Below, one piece after another: positions 17,383-25,566 of a DNA stretch of 64,000 nucleotides. Position 1 is the stretch's first letter. Each line of letters starts with the position of its first letter. Location of the stretch: positions 1 through 64,000 of the forward strand of contig JAIKZF010000097.1 of NCBI GenBank assembly GCA_024682455.1, written 5' to 3'. Made by a program: the position numbers and the translations under genes. Source of the DNA: Ruminiclostridium sp. (GTDB lineage Bacteria > Bacillota > Clostridia > Oscillospirales > Ruminococcaceae). The notes under the pieces were generated by a model, which saw only the letters and a program-made list of their open reading frames with translations, did not search any database and was not told the origin of the DNA.

Positions 17383-18378
17383 TCAGTCGCCGGTGGTCTC
17401 ACGCAGTATCAGACTGTGCGGGAGCATATACAGCGATCTGTCGGGGTCATCTGTCTTCATATTGTCTATCAGCTTCTCGATGACCAGCTTTCCCTGCATG
17501 AAGCATGGCTGTCTGACTGTCGAGAGGTGAGGTATGAATATGTGAGAATACTGTATATCGTCAAAGCCGAAGAACAGCAGCTCCTTCCCTATCTCAATAC
17601 CTTCGGAAAGAGCATGGTTCATTGCTCCGATAGCAAGCATATCGGAGATCGCGAATATGGCGTCTGGCTTGTTTTCGAGGCTCATAAGCTCCTTGCAGCC
17701 GCGGGTGCCGGAATCGGCTCCGTAGGTCCCGTAATAGACAAGCGCGGGATCGTACGGTATCCCGTTCTCCTCAAGCGCCTGCCGATAGCCGTTCTCGCGG
17801 TCTACGGAGGACTGGGCGCGCTGGGTCGTTGTTATCAGACCTATGCGCCTGCGGCCTTTGTTGATGAGGTAGCTGACAGCGTCCTTGCCCGCCTGAACGT
17901 TGTTGATCGTGACAGTAAGAGCCTTGCAGCCTTCGAGGCGTTCGAGGCACATGGCGAGATTATGGTTAGCGGCAAGCTCGGATATGGTCTTGGCATCGAG
18001 CTTGGGTCCGAGCAGTACGGCACCGTCGACGGAATGCGAGAACAGCATACCGAGCAGGTGCATCTCATGCTTCGGGTCGTCTCTCGTTGTAGCTATGAGG
18101 ACATCGTAACCCTTTGCCATAGCGGTCTCTTCCATTCCGCGTATGACCTCGGAATAGAAGCTCTGCTCCGTTGACGCGATTATGGCGAGGATACGCCGGG
18201 TCTCGCTCTTGCGGAGATCGCGTCCGAGGAAATTGGGGCTGTAGCCGAGCTCCTTTATCGCCTGATTTACTGCTTCAACCGCGTCCTCCGAAACATTTGA
18301 CTTATGATTGAGTACGCGTGACACCGTGGCTATCGAAACATTTGCTTTTCGCGCCACATCTTTGATCGTAACACTCAC
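17383..18378 (-). CDS. LacI-family transcriptional repressor of the GH95-GH2 operon
   Basis: About 331 residues from a GTG at 18376-18378; a TTG two codons earlier (18382-18384) is equally in frame, but GGAAAGG is better spaced for the GTG. The N-terminal helix-turn-helix and hinge helix read TIKDVARKANVSIATVSRVL, and a periplasmic-binding-like effector domain follows. It is the promoter-proximal gene of an operon with GH95 and GH2, so the inducer is probably a product of that degradation, such as a fucosylated or galactosylated sugar. An 18-base imperfect palindrome just downstream of its promoter suggests autoregulation. Confidence 0.93.
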   Translation of the reverse strand: MSVTIKDVARKANVSIATVSRVLNHKSNVSEDAVEAVNQAIKELGYSPNFLGRDLRKSETRRILAIIASTEQSFYSEVIRGMEETAMAKGYDVLIATTRDDPKHEMHLLGMLFSHSVDGAVLLGPKLDAKTISELAANHNLAMCLERLEGCKALTVTINNVQAGKDAVSYLINKGRRRIGLITTTQRAQSSVDRENGYRQALEENGIPYDPALVYYGTYGADSGTRGCKELMSLENKPDAIFAISDMLAIGAMNHALSEGIEIGKELLFFGFDDIQYSHIFIPHLSTVRQPCFMQGKLVIEKLIDNMKTDDPDRSLYMLPHSLILRETTGD

Positions 18379-18421
18379 TGTCAATATACCTTTCCGTACT
18401 GTATTTCCGCTGTCTTAAGTT

Positions 18422-18439
18422 CCTGAAAACAATTTCAGG
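18422..18439. promoter_or_regulatory. Candidate LacI-type operator (CCTGAAA-N4-TTTCAGG)
   Basis: A perfect seven-base inverted repeat with a four-base centre. It lies about 14-31 bases downstream of the predicted start of the leftward transcript, a position typical for repressor binding. The 18-base dyad fits LacI-family operator size. Confidence 0.6.
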
Positions 18440-18458
18440 GCATTATAATTCTTTTCAA

Positions 18459-18488
18459 ATTATACCATATTACACTATATCTTATCAA
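18459..18488 (-). promoter_or_regulatory. Promoter of the LacI-GH95-GH2 operon
   Basis: Minus strand TTGATA (18483-18488), 18-base spacer, TATAAT (18459-18464). Confidence 0.75.
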
Positions 18489-18583
18489 TATACACATTTA
18501 ACAAAATTCTTTGGTACTTTTTTTGATATCATCCGGGCTTTTGGGGAACTTAAACGGTCTTCGGGTCTTTGTGCAGGATATAC

Positions 18584-18604
18584 TATAATCAAACGAAATG
18601 TTTG
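18584..18604 (+). promoter_or_regulatory. -10 element and overlapping inverted repeat before the second LacI gene
   Basis: TATAAT (18584-18589) is followed directly by CAAAC-GAAAT-GTTTG (18590-18604). The dyad would cover the transcription start and could be an autoregulatory operator. No good -35 was found at 17 bases, which is common for activated or weak promoters. Confidence 0.5.
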
Positions 18605-18683
18605 TGCATAATGTTAATTTACAAAAATGTCGATTTTACTTAAAATAAAATTATATTAACTTTTTGATATAAGGAGCAGCCTA

Positions 18684-19697
18684 ATGAGCAAAAAACCCGT
18701 TACCATGAGCGACATAGCCAAGGAAATAGGCGTAAGCACCGTTACGGTCTCAAAAGCGCTCGGCGATAAGGACGGCGTCGGCAGTGAGCTCCGGGGGCGT
18801 ATAAAGGAAAAGGCGCAGGAAATGGGATATCAGCTTTCGGGAGCCGCCAAGCTGCCGAAGGAAAACCTCACATACAGCATAAGCATAGTGGTCGCCAAGC
18901 ATTTCATACAGGACGCCAGCGCCTATTACTGGGTCGTATACAGATATATAGTCGAGCTTCTTCAAAGCCGCAGTTATTACGGGATACTCGATGTTATCTC
19001 CGACAGCGACGAGGAGACCTGCGAGATGCCGAAATCCGCTGCCGACAGAAAAGCCGACGGCATCATCGTTTTGGGGCAGTTCTCCAACACCTACGTCAAC
19101 GCCCTGCTCTCCCTCGACGTGCCGACCGTGTTCCTCGACTTCTACAGTTCAAGGAACGATGTCGAGACCGTACTTACAGACAATTTCTTCGGCTCATACA
19201 CGATCACAAATTACCTTATCGGCATGGGGCACCGCAGGATAGGCTTCATCGGCTCGGTCAACTCGACGTCGAGCATACAGGACAGATTTCTCGGTTACTA
19301 CAAGGCTCACCTTGAAAACCGCCTGCGAATGAATCAGGCATGGATAATAGAGGACAGAAAGCAGGACGGCATAGGCTTCAGCGAATACAGCCTTCCGTCC
19401 GAGCTCCCGACCGCGTTCGTGTGCAACAGCGACGAGACAGCCTATAACCTTGTCAATCAGCTCAAGGCAAGAGGCCTCAGGGTCCCCGAGGATATCTCGG
19501 TCGTAGGTTATGACAATCACATCTACTCGACCATATCCAATCCGCGCATAACCACGATAGACGTGAACAGCTATGAGATGTCCGGACGCGCGGTGGATAT
19601 CATAATCCAGAAGATACACGACAACGGATACAAATGCGGACGAATCCTCATTACCGGAAAGCTCGTTGAAAGGGACAGCGTGAAAAGACTAAAATGA
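18684..19697 (+). CDS. LacI-family transcriptional regulator
   Basis: 337 residues. Helix-turn-helix and hinge at the N-terminus (TMSDIAKEIGVSTVTVSKAL), then a type I periplasmic-binding-like effector domain ending in the usual TTIDVNSYEMSGRAVDIIIQKI. AAGGAG lies seven bases before the ATG. Unlike most LacI relatives it has no sugar transporter or hydrolase beside it. Its stop overlaps the tatD start in ATGA, so it is translated in one unit with tatD and a CBS protein. Target genes are not evident from context apart from possible autoregulation. Confidence 0.92.
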   Translation: MSKKPVTMSDIAKEIGVSTVTVSKALGDKDGVGSELRGRIKEKAQEMGYQLSGAAKLPKENLTYSISIVVAKHFIQDASAYYWVVYRYIVELLQSRSYYGILDVISDSDEETCEMPKSAADRKADGIIVLGQFSNTYVNALLSLDVPTVFLDFYSSRNDVETVLTDNFFGSYTITNYLIGMGHRRIGFIGSVNSTSSIQDRFLGYYKAHLENRLRMNQAWIIEDRKQDGIGFSEYSLPSELPTAFVCNSDETAYNLVNQLKARGLRVPEDISVVGYDNHIYSTISNPRITTIDVNSYEMSGRAVDIIIQKIHDNGYKCGRILITGKLVERDSVKRLK

Positions 19698-20467
19698 TAA
19701 AGATCACAGACACACATTCGCATTATGACGACGAGGCTTTCGACAGCGACAGATATGAGCTGCTGGAGAAGCTGCTTTCCGAGTCATGCGAGAAGATAGT
19801 TACGCTCGGCTGCGATACGGAGAAAAGCAGAATGTCGCTGGAGCTCGCGGAGAGATTCGACAACGTATACGCCGCCGTCGGTATACACCCCGAGAACTGC
19901 GGCGATACGGAGTATGAAGCCCTTGCGGAGATAAAAAGGCTCGCCGCGCACCCCAAGGCCGCCGCGATAGGCGAGATCGGTCTCGATTATCACTGGGAGC
20001 CGTTCGACAAAGATAAGCAGATACGCTTCTTCCGGGGGCAGCTTGAGCTGGCAAAGGAGCTCGGTATGCCGGTATGCGTACATTCCCGCGACTCTACAAA
20101 GGACGTGCTCGATATACTGCGGGAATACAAGCCAAACGGCGTTATGCACTGCTTCTCCGGCAGCATCGACACGGCAAGGGAGATCCTGTCATTCGGCATG
20201 ATGATAAGCTTCACGGGGCTGCTGACCTTTAAGAACGCAAAGAAGGCTGTCGAAGCTTGCCGATATATTCCCGTCGACAGGATTATGCTGGAGACCGACT
20301 GCCCGTATATGTCGCCTGTCCCGCACCGCGGAGAACGCAACGACAGCGGAAATCTGATATATACGGCGGAAAAGCTCGCCGAAATAAAGGGGCTTTCCGT
20401 GGAGGAAACGATAAGGATATGCAACGAGAACGCCGAGAGATTCTTCGGCTTCGGAAGGAAAGGATAA
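19694..20467 (+). CDS. tatD: TatD-family metal-dependent deoxyribonuclease
   Basis: 257 residues, standard TatD length. Metal ligands are seen in order: DTHSHYDDEAF (HxH), GEIGLDYHW (bridging Glu), VHSRDS, MHCFSGS, and LETDCPYMSP with the final Asp. Related enzymes are 3'-5' DNases involved in repair and in DNA turnover. It overlaps the upstream LacI gene by four bases and is followed four bases later by the CBS/CorC gene. TatD usually sits beside metG or rsmA in Firmicutes, so this location is slightly unusual. Confidence 0.94.
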   Translation: MIKITDTHSHYDDEAFDSDRYELLEKLLSESCEKIVTLGCDTEKSRMSLELAERFDNVYAAVGIHPENCGDTEYEALAEIKRLAAHPKAAAIGEIGLDYHWEPFDKDKQIRFFRGQLELAKELGMPVCVHSRDSTKDVLDILREYKPNGVMHCFSGSIDTAREILSFGMMISFTGLLTFKNAKKAVEACRYIPVDRIMLETDCPYMSPVPHRGERNDSGNLIYTAEKLAEIKGLSVEETIRICNENAERFFGFGRKG

Positions 20468-20471
20468 CAAA

Positions 20472-21386
20472 ATGGAGAGCGACGGTCAAAAACGAAAAAT
20501 AAAGCCTGCCGAAATACTTCTTTTTCCGCTGATACTGCTGAACAAGGGGCTGACCTTCATTCTGAGAAAGGCTATCGGAGGGAACTACGGCGATGATGTG
20601 ACCGAGGACGACATAATGTCAATGGTGGACGCCGGAAACGAAAGCGGCACTATCGAGGACGATCAGGCTGAGCTGATAAGCAATGTTTTCGAGTACAACG
20701 ATCTGCGGTGTGACGACGTCATGACGCACCGCGTGAACATTACCGCGATAGATGTCAATTCCACGCTTGACGATATCATATACCTCGCGCTTGACAAGGG
20801 CTTTTCGCGGATACCGGTGTATGAGAAGAGCATTGACAGGATAACCGGAGTTATTATCGTAAAGGATCTGCTGTGCCTTATCGGTGACGACGACCTTGCC
20901 TCATTCAACATAATGGACTTCATACGTGAGACCGTATATGTTCCGGAGAACTGTACCTGCAGCGACGCGTTCAAGATAATGACCGGAGCAAAGGCGGGCA
21001 TGGCTGTCGTAGTTGACGAATACGGCGGTACGGCGGGTATCGTGACTCTTGAAGATATCATTGAATCGGTAATGGGAAATATCCAGGACGAGTACGACTC
21101 GGAGAGCGCCGAGATAAAAAAGCTCGGCACGGACAAATATGAGATAAGCGGAGAAGCCGACCCGGACGAGGTCATGGAGCTTTTCGGCCATACGCTCCCG
21201 GAGGATCACGACTACGACACCATATCGGGCTTTGTGATAGACCTGCTTGAATACGTACCCGAGGATCTCCCCGAGGACTCGGACAAGAAGCCGCACGTTG
21301 ATTACAAGGATATACGGTTCGTTGTTCTCTCGGTGAACGACAAATGCATCGAACGGCTTATAGCGTTCAGGATACCTAAGGAATAG
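20472..21386 (+). CDS. CBS-pair and CorC/HlyC-domain protein without the DUF21 membrane domain
   Basis: 304 residues. After a short hydrophobic segment (about residues 13-32) comes the CorC/HlyC-type linker (DDIMSMVDAGNESGTIEDDQAELI). Next are two CBS repeats (VMTHRVNITAI... and FKIMTGAKAGMAVVVDEYGGTAGIVTLEDI), then the CorC_HlyC transporter-associated domain at the C-terminus. Relatives with a four-helix DUF21 domain are Mg/Co exporters; this protein is the soluble CorC-like form, known in proteobacteria as an efflux or magnesium-linked factor. CBS pairs commonly bind adenine nucleotides. Confidence 0.88.
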   Translation: MESDGQKRKIKPAEILLFPLILLNKGLTFILRKAIGGNYGDDVTEDDIMSMVDAGNESGTIEDDQAELISNVFEYNDLRCDDVMTHRVNITAIDVNSTLDDIIYLALDKGFSRIPVYEKSIDRITGVIIVKDLLCLIGDDDLASFNIMDFIRETVYVPENCTCSDAFKIMTGAKAGMAVVVDEYGGTAGIVTLEDIIESVMGNIQDEYDSESAEIKKLGTDKYEISGEADPDEVMELFGHTLPEDHDYDTISGFVIDLLEYVPEDLPEDSDKKPHVDYKDIRFVVLSVNDKCIERLIAFRIPKE

Positions 21387-21391
21387 AATCA

Positions 21392-21430
21392 GGCTCCCGA
21401 TGAGCTTATCACCGGGAGCCGTTCTTATTT
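21392..21430 (+). terminator. Terminator between convergent CBS/CorC and mreB genes
   Basis: Stem GGCTCCCG / CGGGAGCC (21392-21399 with 21413-21420), 13-base loop, followed on plus by GTTCTTATTT. It serves the plus transcript well; the minus side lacks a clear T-run. Confidence 0.8.
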
Positions 21431-22444
21431 GTATTTGTAGAGCGATATCTTCTCGAAGCCGTCAAGCAGCTCATCGGACATACCGAACGCCGCCGATACT
21501 CCGCGAGCGACACATTCGAGCGGGTTATCGGCGACATAGCATTTAACGCGCGTCTCCTGCGTTATCGCCGCGGCAAGTCCTCCGAGCATTGCTCCGCCGC
21601 CTGTCAGCACTATGCCGTTCTCGTGGATATCACCGATAAGCTCGGGAGGCGTTACCTCAAGCACGGCCTTTATGCCGTCGATGATCTCCATTACCAGCTC
21701 CGCCACCGCCTCCGCCACATCGAGGTCGGATATATCCATAGTCACCGGCAGACCCTTTATCAGGTGTCTGCCCTTAATCTGCATCTTGTTCTCACCTGTC
21801 GGGTCGTAGACATTCGCTATTGTTTTCTTTATATTCTCGGCTGTTTTTTCGCCTATCAGCAGCTTGTATTTCTGCGTCACATACCTGATTATAGCGTCAT
21901 CGAACTTGTTGCCGGCGACCTTTATGGATTCGGACTTCACGATACCATTGAATGATACTACTGCCACATCTGCGGTACCGCCCCCTATATCCACGACCAT
22001 ATAGCCGTTGGGCTTTGAGATGTCTATACCAGCACCGAGCAGCGCTGCGATCGGCTCCTCGATTATATAGACCTTGCGCGCGCCCGCGGACAGAGCCGCC
22101 TCGACCACCGCTCTTGTCTCGACATCGGTGACCGACGAGGGTACGCAGATTATTATGCGGGGCTTCAGCAGCATACTTCCGCTGACCTTGCGGATAAACT
22201 CCGATATCATAGCCTCCGCCATGATGTTATCCGAGATAACCCCGTCCGCGAGAGGCTTCACGGCGACAATATACTCGGGAGTCCTGCCCAGCATTCTGTA
22301 CGCCTCCGCGCCTACCGCGAGCACCTGCTTTTTCTTCTTGTCATACGCGACGACGCTCGGTTCGTTTATCACTATGCCCTTGCCGCCGATAGTTATTATC
22401 GTGTTTGCGGTTCCGAGGTCTATGCCTATATCTATCGCGCTCAT
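21425..22444 (-). CDS. mreB: MreB/Mbl-type rod-shape actin homologue
   Basis: 339 residues. Actin-fold signatures are complete: phosphate 1 (DIGIDLGTANTIITI), connect and phosphate 2 (MVVDIGGGTADVAVVS) and the adenosine loop (ENGIVLTGGGAMLGG). MreB filaments guide the elongation peptidoglycan machinery at the membrane. mreC and mreD do not follow, so this is an isolated Mbl-like copy rather than the mreBCD operon; the annotation mbl would be equally defensible. It is the last gene of the punA-mtnA-cca operon and overlaps cca by four bases (ATGA). Confidence 0.93.
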   Translation of the reverse strand: MSAIDIGIDLGTANTIITIGGKGIVINEPSVVAYDKKKKQVLAVGAEAYRMLGRTPEYIVAVKPLADGVISDNIMAEAMISEFIRKVSGSMLLKPRIIICVPSSVTDVETRAVVEAALSAGARKVYIIEEPIAALLGAGIDISKPNGYMVVDIGGGTADVAVVSFNGIVKSESIKVAGNKFDDAIIRYVTQKYKLLIGEKTAENIKKTIANVYDPTGENKMQIKGRHLIKGLPVTMDISDLDVAEAVAELVMEIIDGIKAVLEVTPPELIGDIHENGIVLTGGGAMLGGLAAAITQETRVKCYVADNPLECVARGVSAAFGMSDELLDGFEKISLYKYK

Positions 22445-23793
22445 TCTTCTTCTGCATCTCCGTTCTTTGCGTTTATTTGTGCCGCTCTTTCCATAAGAGC
22501 GCTTTTTTCGTTCTCACATTTTTCATCTATAACCAGCTCCAGAAGAGTATTCAGGACATTTCCTATTTCCGCGCCTTCAAAGCCGAGTCCTTTGATATCA
22601 TTGCCGTTCACCGCAAGGTCCTTAAGCGAAAAGCACTCACGCTCGGCTATGATCTCATGTGCGGTCTTCTCCGCTGCGTGATAGGTCTCTATCCGTCCTC
22701 GGCAGTCGGGAGCCTTTCCCATATCGTCGGCGATATGGACCTTTATCATATCGAGGAACATATCGTTCCCGTAACGGTTAAGATAACGCTTTATCAGGTT
22801 TTTCCTGTTCTCTATCGGGATATCGTGGGTCTCTATAAGCCTCAGCACCTTGTCCGACATCTCATTGCTGTATTTCAGCCTCTTCATGAAGCGCTCCGCG
22901 ACTTCCATGCTGCCCTTCGCGTGACCCTTGAAGTGACCGACGCCGTCCGCGCCGACAGTGAAATACGCGGGCTTGCCTATATCGTGCAGCAGCATCGTAA
23001 GGCGCAGGCCCGGCTCGGGCTCTATCGCGCCGACCGTCGCAATGATATGTCCGAGCACATCACGGTCATGGTACTTCGTGCGCTGTTCAAAGCCCCGGCA
23101 CTCCTCGAACTCCGGCAGGAATACCGATATGACGTCGCTGAACTCCCGCAGAACGTCAACACAGTCGCCGCAAAGCATTCTGTTGAGCTCCGCCGCGATA
23201 CGCTCGCCCGCAATGTTTTCGAGAAGCTGTCTGTTCCTGTGTATCGAATCGGCAGTCCCCCGCTCTATCTTAAGCGAGTAGCACGAAGCGAACCTCAACG
23301 CCCGGAGTATGCGCAGACCGTCCTCCGCGAAGCGCTCGTCGGGGTCGCCTATCGCGCGCACGATGCCTTTTTGAAGGTCTTTTCTGCCGCCGAAAATATC
23401 AACTATCCCGACCGCGGGATTGTACGCCATGGCGTTTATCGTAAAGTCCCGCCGCCGCAGATCCTCCGCGAGCTTCGTGGTGAATGTGACGTTTTCCGGA
23501 CGGCGGTTGTCCGTGTACCTGCCGTCTACGCGGTAGGTCGTCACCTCAATGGGCATACCGTCCGATATCACGGTCAGGGTGCCGTACTTTATCCCGGTCT
23601 CTATGACCCGTAAGCCCTCGAACGCCCGCTTCATTTCGTCGGGAGCCGCGCTTGTCGTTATGTCGTAGTCCTTCGGCTCGATACCGAGCATGAAGTTGCG
23701 TATGCAGCCCCCGACTGCGTACGCCTCATAGCCATTCCCCGTCAGCTGGTCGATCACGGCTGTAACATTAGCCGGGAGCGTAAAATTACTCAT
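22441..23793 (-). CDS. cca: CCA-adding tRNA nucleotidyltransferase (class II, with HD domain)
   Basis: 450 residues. Adds or repairs the 3' CCA of tRNAs, or only part of it if paired with a second enzyme. The N-terminal polymerase head has AYAVGGCIRNFMLG and the catalytic KDYDITT aspartates. RRRDFTINAMAY and the DPDERFAEDGLRILRALRFA helix region follow. An HD-type domain is present (MLLHDIGKPAYF). All four tRNA genes in this window already encode CCA, so the role here is mainly repair. The start overlaps the upstream deaminase stop by eight bases. Confidence 0.94.
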   Translation of the reverse strand: MSNFTLPANVTAVIDQLTGNGYEAYAVGGCIRNFMLGIEPKDYDITTSAAPDEMKRAFEGLRVIETGIKYGTLTVISDGMPIEVTTYRVDGRYTDNRRPENVTFTTKLAEDLRRRDFTINAMAYNPAVGIVDIFGGRKDLQKGIVRAIGDPDERFAEDGLRILRALRFASCYSLKIERGTADSIHRNRQLLENIAGERIAAELNRMLCGDCVDVLREFSDVISVFLPEFEECRGFEQRTKYHDRDVLGHIIATVGAIEPEPGLRLTMLLHDIGKPAYFTVGADGVGHFKGHAKGSMEVAERFMKRLKYSNEMSDKVLRLIETHDIPIENRKNLIKRYLNRYGNDMFLDMIKVHIADDMGKAPDCRGRIETYHAAEKTAHEIIAERECFSLKDLAVNGNDIKGLGFEGAEIGNVLNTLLELVIDEKCENEKSALMERAAQINAKNGDAEEE

Positions 23794-25057
23794 CTGTCAT
23801 CTCTTTGATAATCTCGTTTGCCTTTTCGTAGATAAGCTCCGGCTTCTCGCCGACAAAGAACTCTCCGCACTCATAGAGGAGTCTTCCGTTGACCATGGTG
23901 CGCTTTACGTTCTGTTTGGAGCCGGCATAAACTATGTTCTTCGCGATGTTGTTGAGCGGCTGCATATTCGGCTGATCAAGATCTATTTCTATGATATCAG
24001 CCTTCTTGCCGACCGCGAGCACGTCACAGTCATAAAGCCGCATGGCGTGTGCGCCGGTCACGCACGCCATTTTCAGCACCTCCGCCGCGTCGCACGTCTC
24101 GGCGTTGTTTTCCCTGACCTTCTGGAGAGCGGTGACAAGGAACATCTCGCGGAACATATCGAGGCAGTTGTTGCTCGCAGGGCCGTCGGTGCCTATCGCT
24201 ACCGGGATATTCTCCTTCAGGAAGCGGCATATCGGTGCCACGCCGCTCGCGAGCTTCAGGTTGGACGCGGGGTTCGTCACCGCGAACAGCTTCTTCTCCC
24301 TGAATATCTCAAAGTCGCGGTCGCTCATCCATACACAGTGATACCCGCCGCCGCCGTAATTATACATACCTATGCTGTCGAGCAGCTCGGTTGGGGTCTT
24401 TCCGTAGCGTTCAAGGCAGCCGTCGACCTCGTTCTTCGTCTCGGAGCTGTGTACGAATACGGGAAGCTTTCTCCTGTTCGCAAGATCGGAAAGCTGCTGC
24501 ATCAGCTCAATGCTCGTTGTGTACTCCGCATGGAAGCCGAGGTGATAGGATATAAGCGGGTCAACGGAGCTGAACTTGTCGTAGTCGAGCTCCATCTGCT
24601 CCACGGTACCGCCGAAGTTGTTCATGGAATCGCAGAGAACGGTGCGAAAACCGCTGTCTATGCTTGCGTCCGCGATAGCCTCGGTCTTCATGTACATATC
24701 GAAGTTTGCCGTTATACCGCTCGTCAGGTATTCAAGTATACCAAGGCGCGAGAGCCAGTAAACACGGTCGGGCGTGAGCTTTGCCTCCATGGGGAATACG
24801 CGGTTGTAAAGCCATTCCTGCAGCGGCAGATCGTCCGCGTATGAACGCAGGAACGTCATCGCCGTATGTGTGTGGGCGTTCTTGAAGCCGGGCATAAGTA
24901 CGTTGCCCCTGCAGTCTATCTCATTATCAAAGCCTGCCTCGCCATTATCGTCACCGATGTACGATATCTTGTCGCCGTCAACGTGAAGCTCACCTTCGGT
25001 GATGTTGATGCCTTCGGCCATTGTGAGGATCCGCGCGTTGTAAAATCTTGTCTTCAT
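23786..25057 (-). CDS. mtaD: 5'-Methylthioadenosine / S-adenosylhomocysteine deaminase
   Basis: 423 residues of the TRZ/ATZ amidohydrolase group. Zinc ligands: H62 and H64 in NAHTHTAMTFLRSYADDLPL, then YHLGFHAEYT and FVHSSETKNEV, and the final GTDGPASNN aspartate. The ADDLPLQEWL motif is diagnostic for MTA/SAH deaminases. It converts methylthioadenosine to methylthioinosine and SAH to S-inosylhomocysteine. The neighbouring purine nucleoside phosphorylase and mtnA could continue the route to methylthioribulose 1-phosphate. It lies five bases after the acetyltransferase stop and overlaps cca by eight bases. Confidence 0.9.
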   Translation of the reverse strand: MKTRFYNARILTMAEGINITEGELHVDGDKISYIGDDNGEAGFDNEIDCRGNVLMPGFKNAHTHTAMTFLRSYADDLPLQEWLYNRVFPMEAKLTPDRVYWLSRLGILEYLTSGITANFDMYMKTEAIADASIDSGFRTVLCDSMNNFGGTVEQMELDYDKFSSVDPLISYHLGFHAEYTTSIELMQQLSDLANRRKLPVFVHSSETKNEVDGCLERYGKTPTELLDSIGMYNYGGGGYHCVWMSDRDFEIFREKKLFAVTNPASNLKLASGVAPICRFLKENIPVAIGTDGPASNNCLDMFREMFLVTALQKVRENNAETCDAAEVLKMACVTGAHAMRLYDCDVLAVGKKADIIEIDLDQPNMQPLNNIAKNIVYAGSKQNVKRTMVNGRLLYECGEFFVGEKPELIYEKANEIIKEMTDE

Positions 25058-25062
25058 TTTCC

Positions 25063-25566
25063 TTATCCTTTCGTTATTTCAAGCTCCTTACAGCACCATT
25101 CCTCGCTGCGGAAGCCGAATTTTTCCGATACTCCCGTATCCCTGAACCCTACCGACAGATAGCAGCCGAGAGCGGGCTCGTTTTCGGCAAATACCCCGAT
25201 CGTGACCTTCTTCGCCTTCATTATACCGAACGCGTAACTCAGCGCAAGGCTCACCATTTCCTTACCGAGCCCTCTGCCGCGCTTCGCGTCGTCTATTATC
25301 ACATAGCCCAGCCTTACCGTGTCGATATTGCCGGGCACCGGGAAGCGTATATTTATATGTCCAGCTATGCCTGTCTCGTCATACGCAGTGAAGTGATACA
25401 CGTCCTCCGCTCCCGGAGAGCTTTCATACTGCGTGTTCAGGTCGTCCGCGGTTATCGGGTAGCTCTCAAACCTGTCGGCGCACCAGAATCTGAACGAACG
25501 CTCGTCCTTTATCCAGCCGACTATCGTCCCGGCGTCGCTTTTTCTGTACGGTCTCAGTCTCAGCAT
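25063..25566 (-). CDS. GNAT-family N-acetyltransferase
   Basis: 167 residues from the ATG at 25564-25566. The open frame extends 41 codons further into mtnA, but AAAGGAG six bases upstream of this ATG and the typical start [15 protein letters not shown] decide for the shorter form. The acetyl-CoA-binding loop is RGRGLGKEM, in a RimJ/RimL-like protein with [17 protein letters not shown]. The substrate is unknown and may be an amino acid, antibiotic or protein N-terminus. It overlaps the mtnA stop by seven bases, so it is translationally coupled to the MTA-salvage genes. Confidence 0.85.
   Translation of the reverse strand: MLRLRPYRKSDAGTIVGWIKDERSFRFWCADRFESYPITADDLNTQYESSPGAEDVYHFTAYDETGIAGHINIRFPVPGNIDTVRLGYVIIDDAKRGRGLGKEMVSLALSYAFGIMKAKKVTIGVFAENEPALGCYLSVGFRDTGVSEKFGFRSEEWCCKELEITKG

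Larger units (their letters stand above)
18379..18683. other. Divergent regulatory region between two LacI-family genes
   Basis: This 305-base AT-rich stretch has no gene. It holds the promoter and candidate operator of the leftward repressor (18422-18488) and the promoter region of the rightward regulator, with TATAAT at 18584-18589 and an inverted repeat at 18590-18604. Between them (about 18490-18580) nothing further was recognised. Confidence 0.7.
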
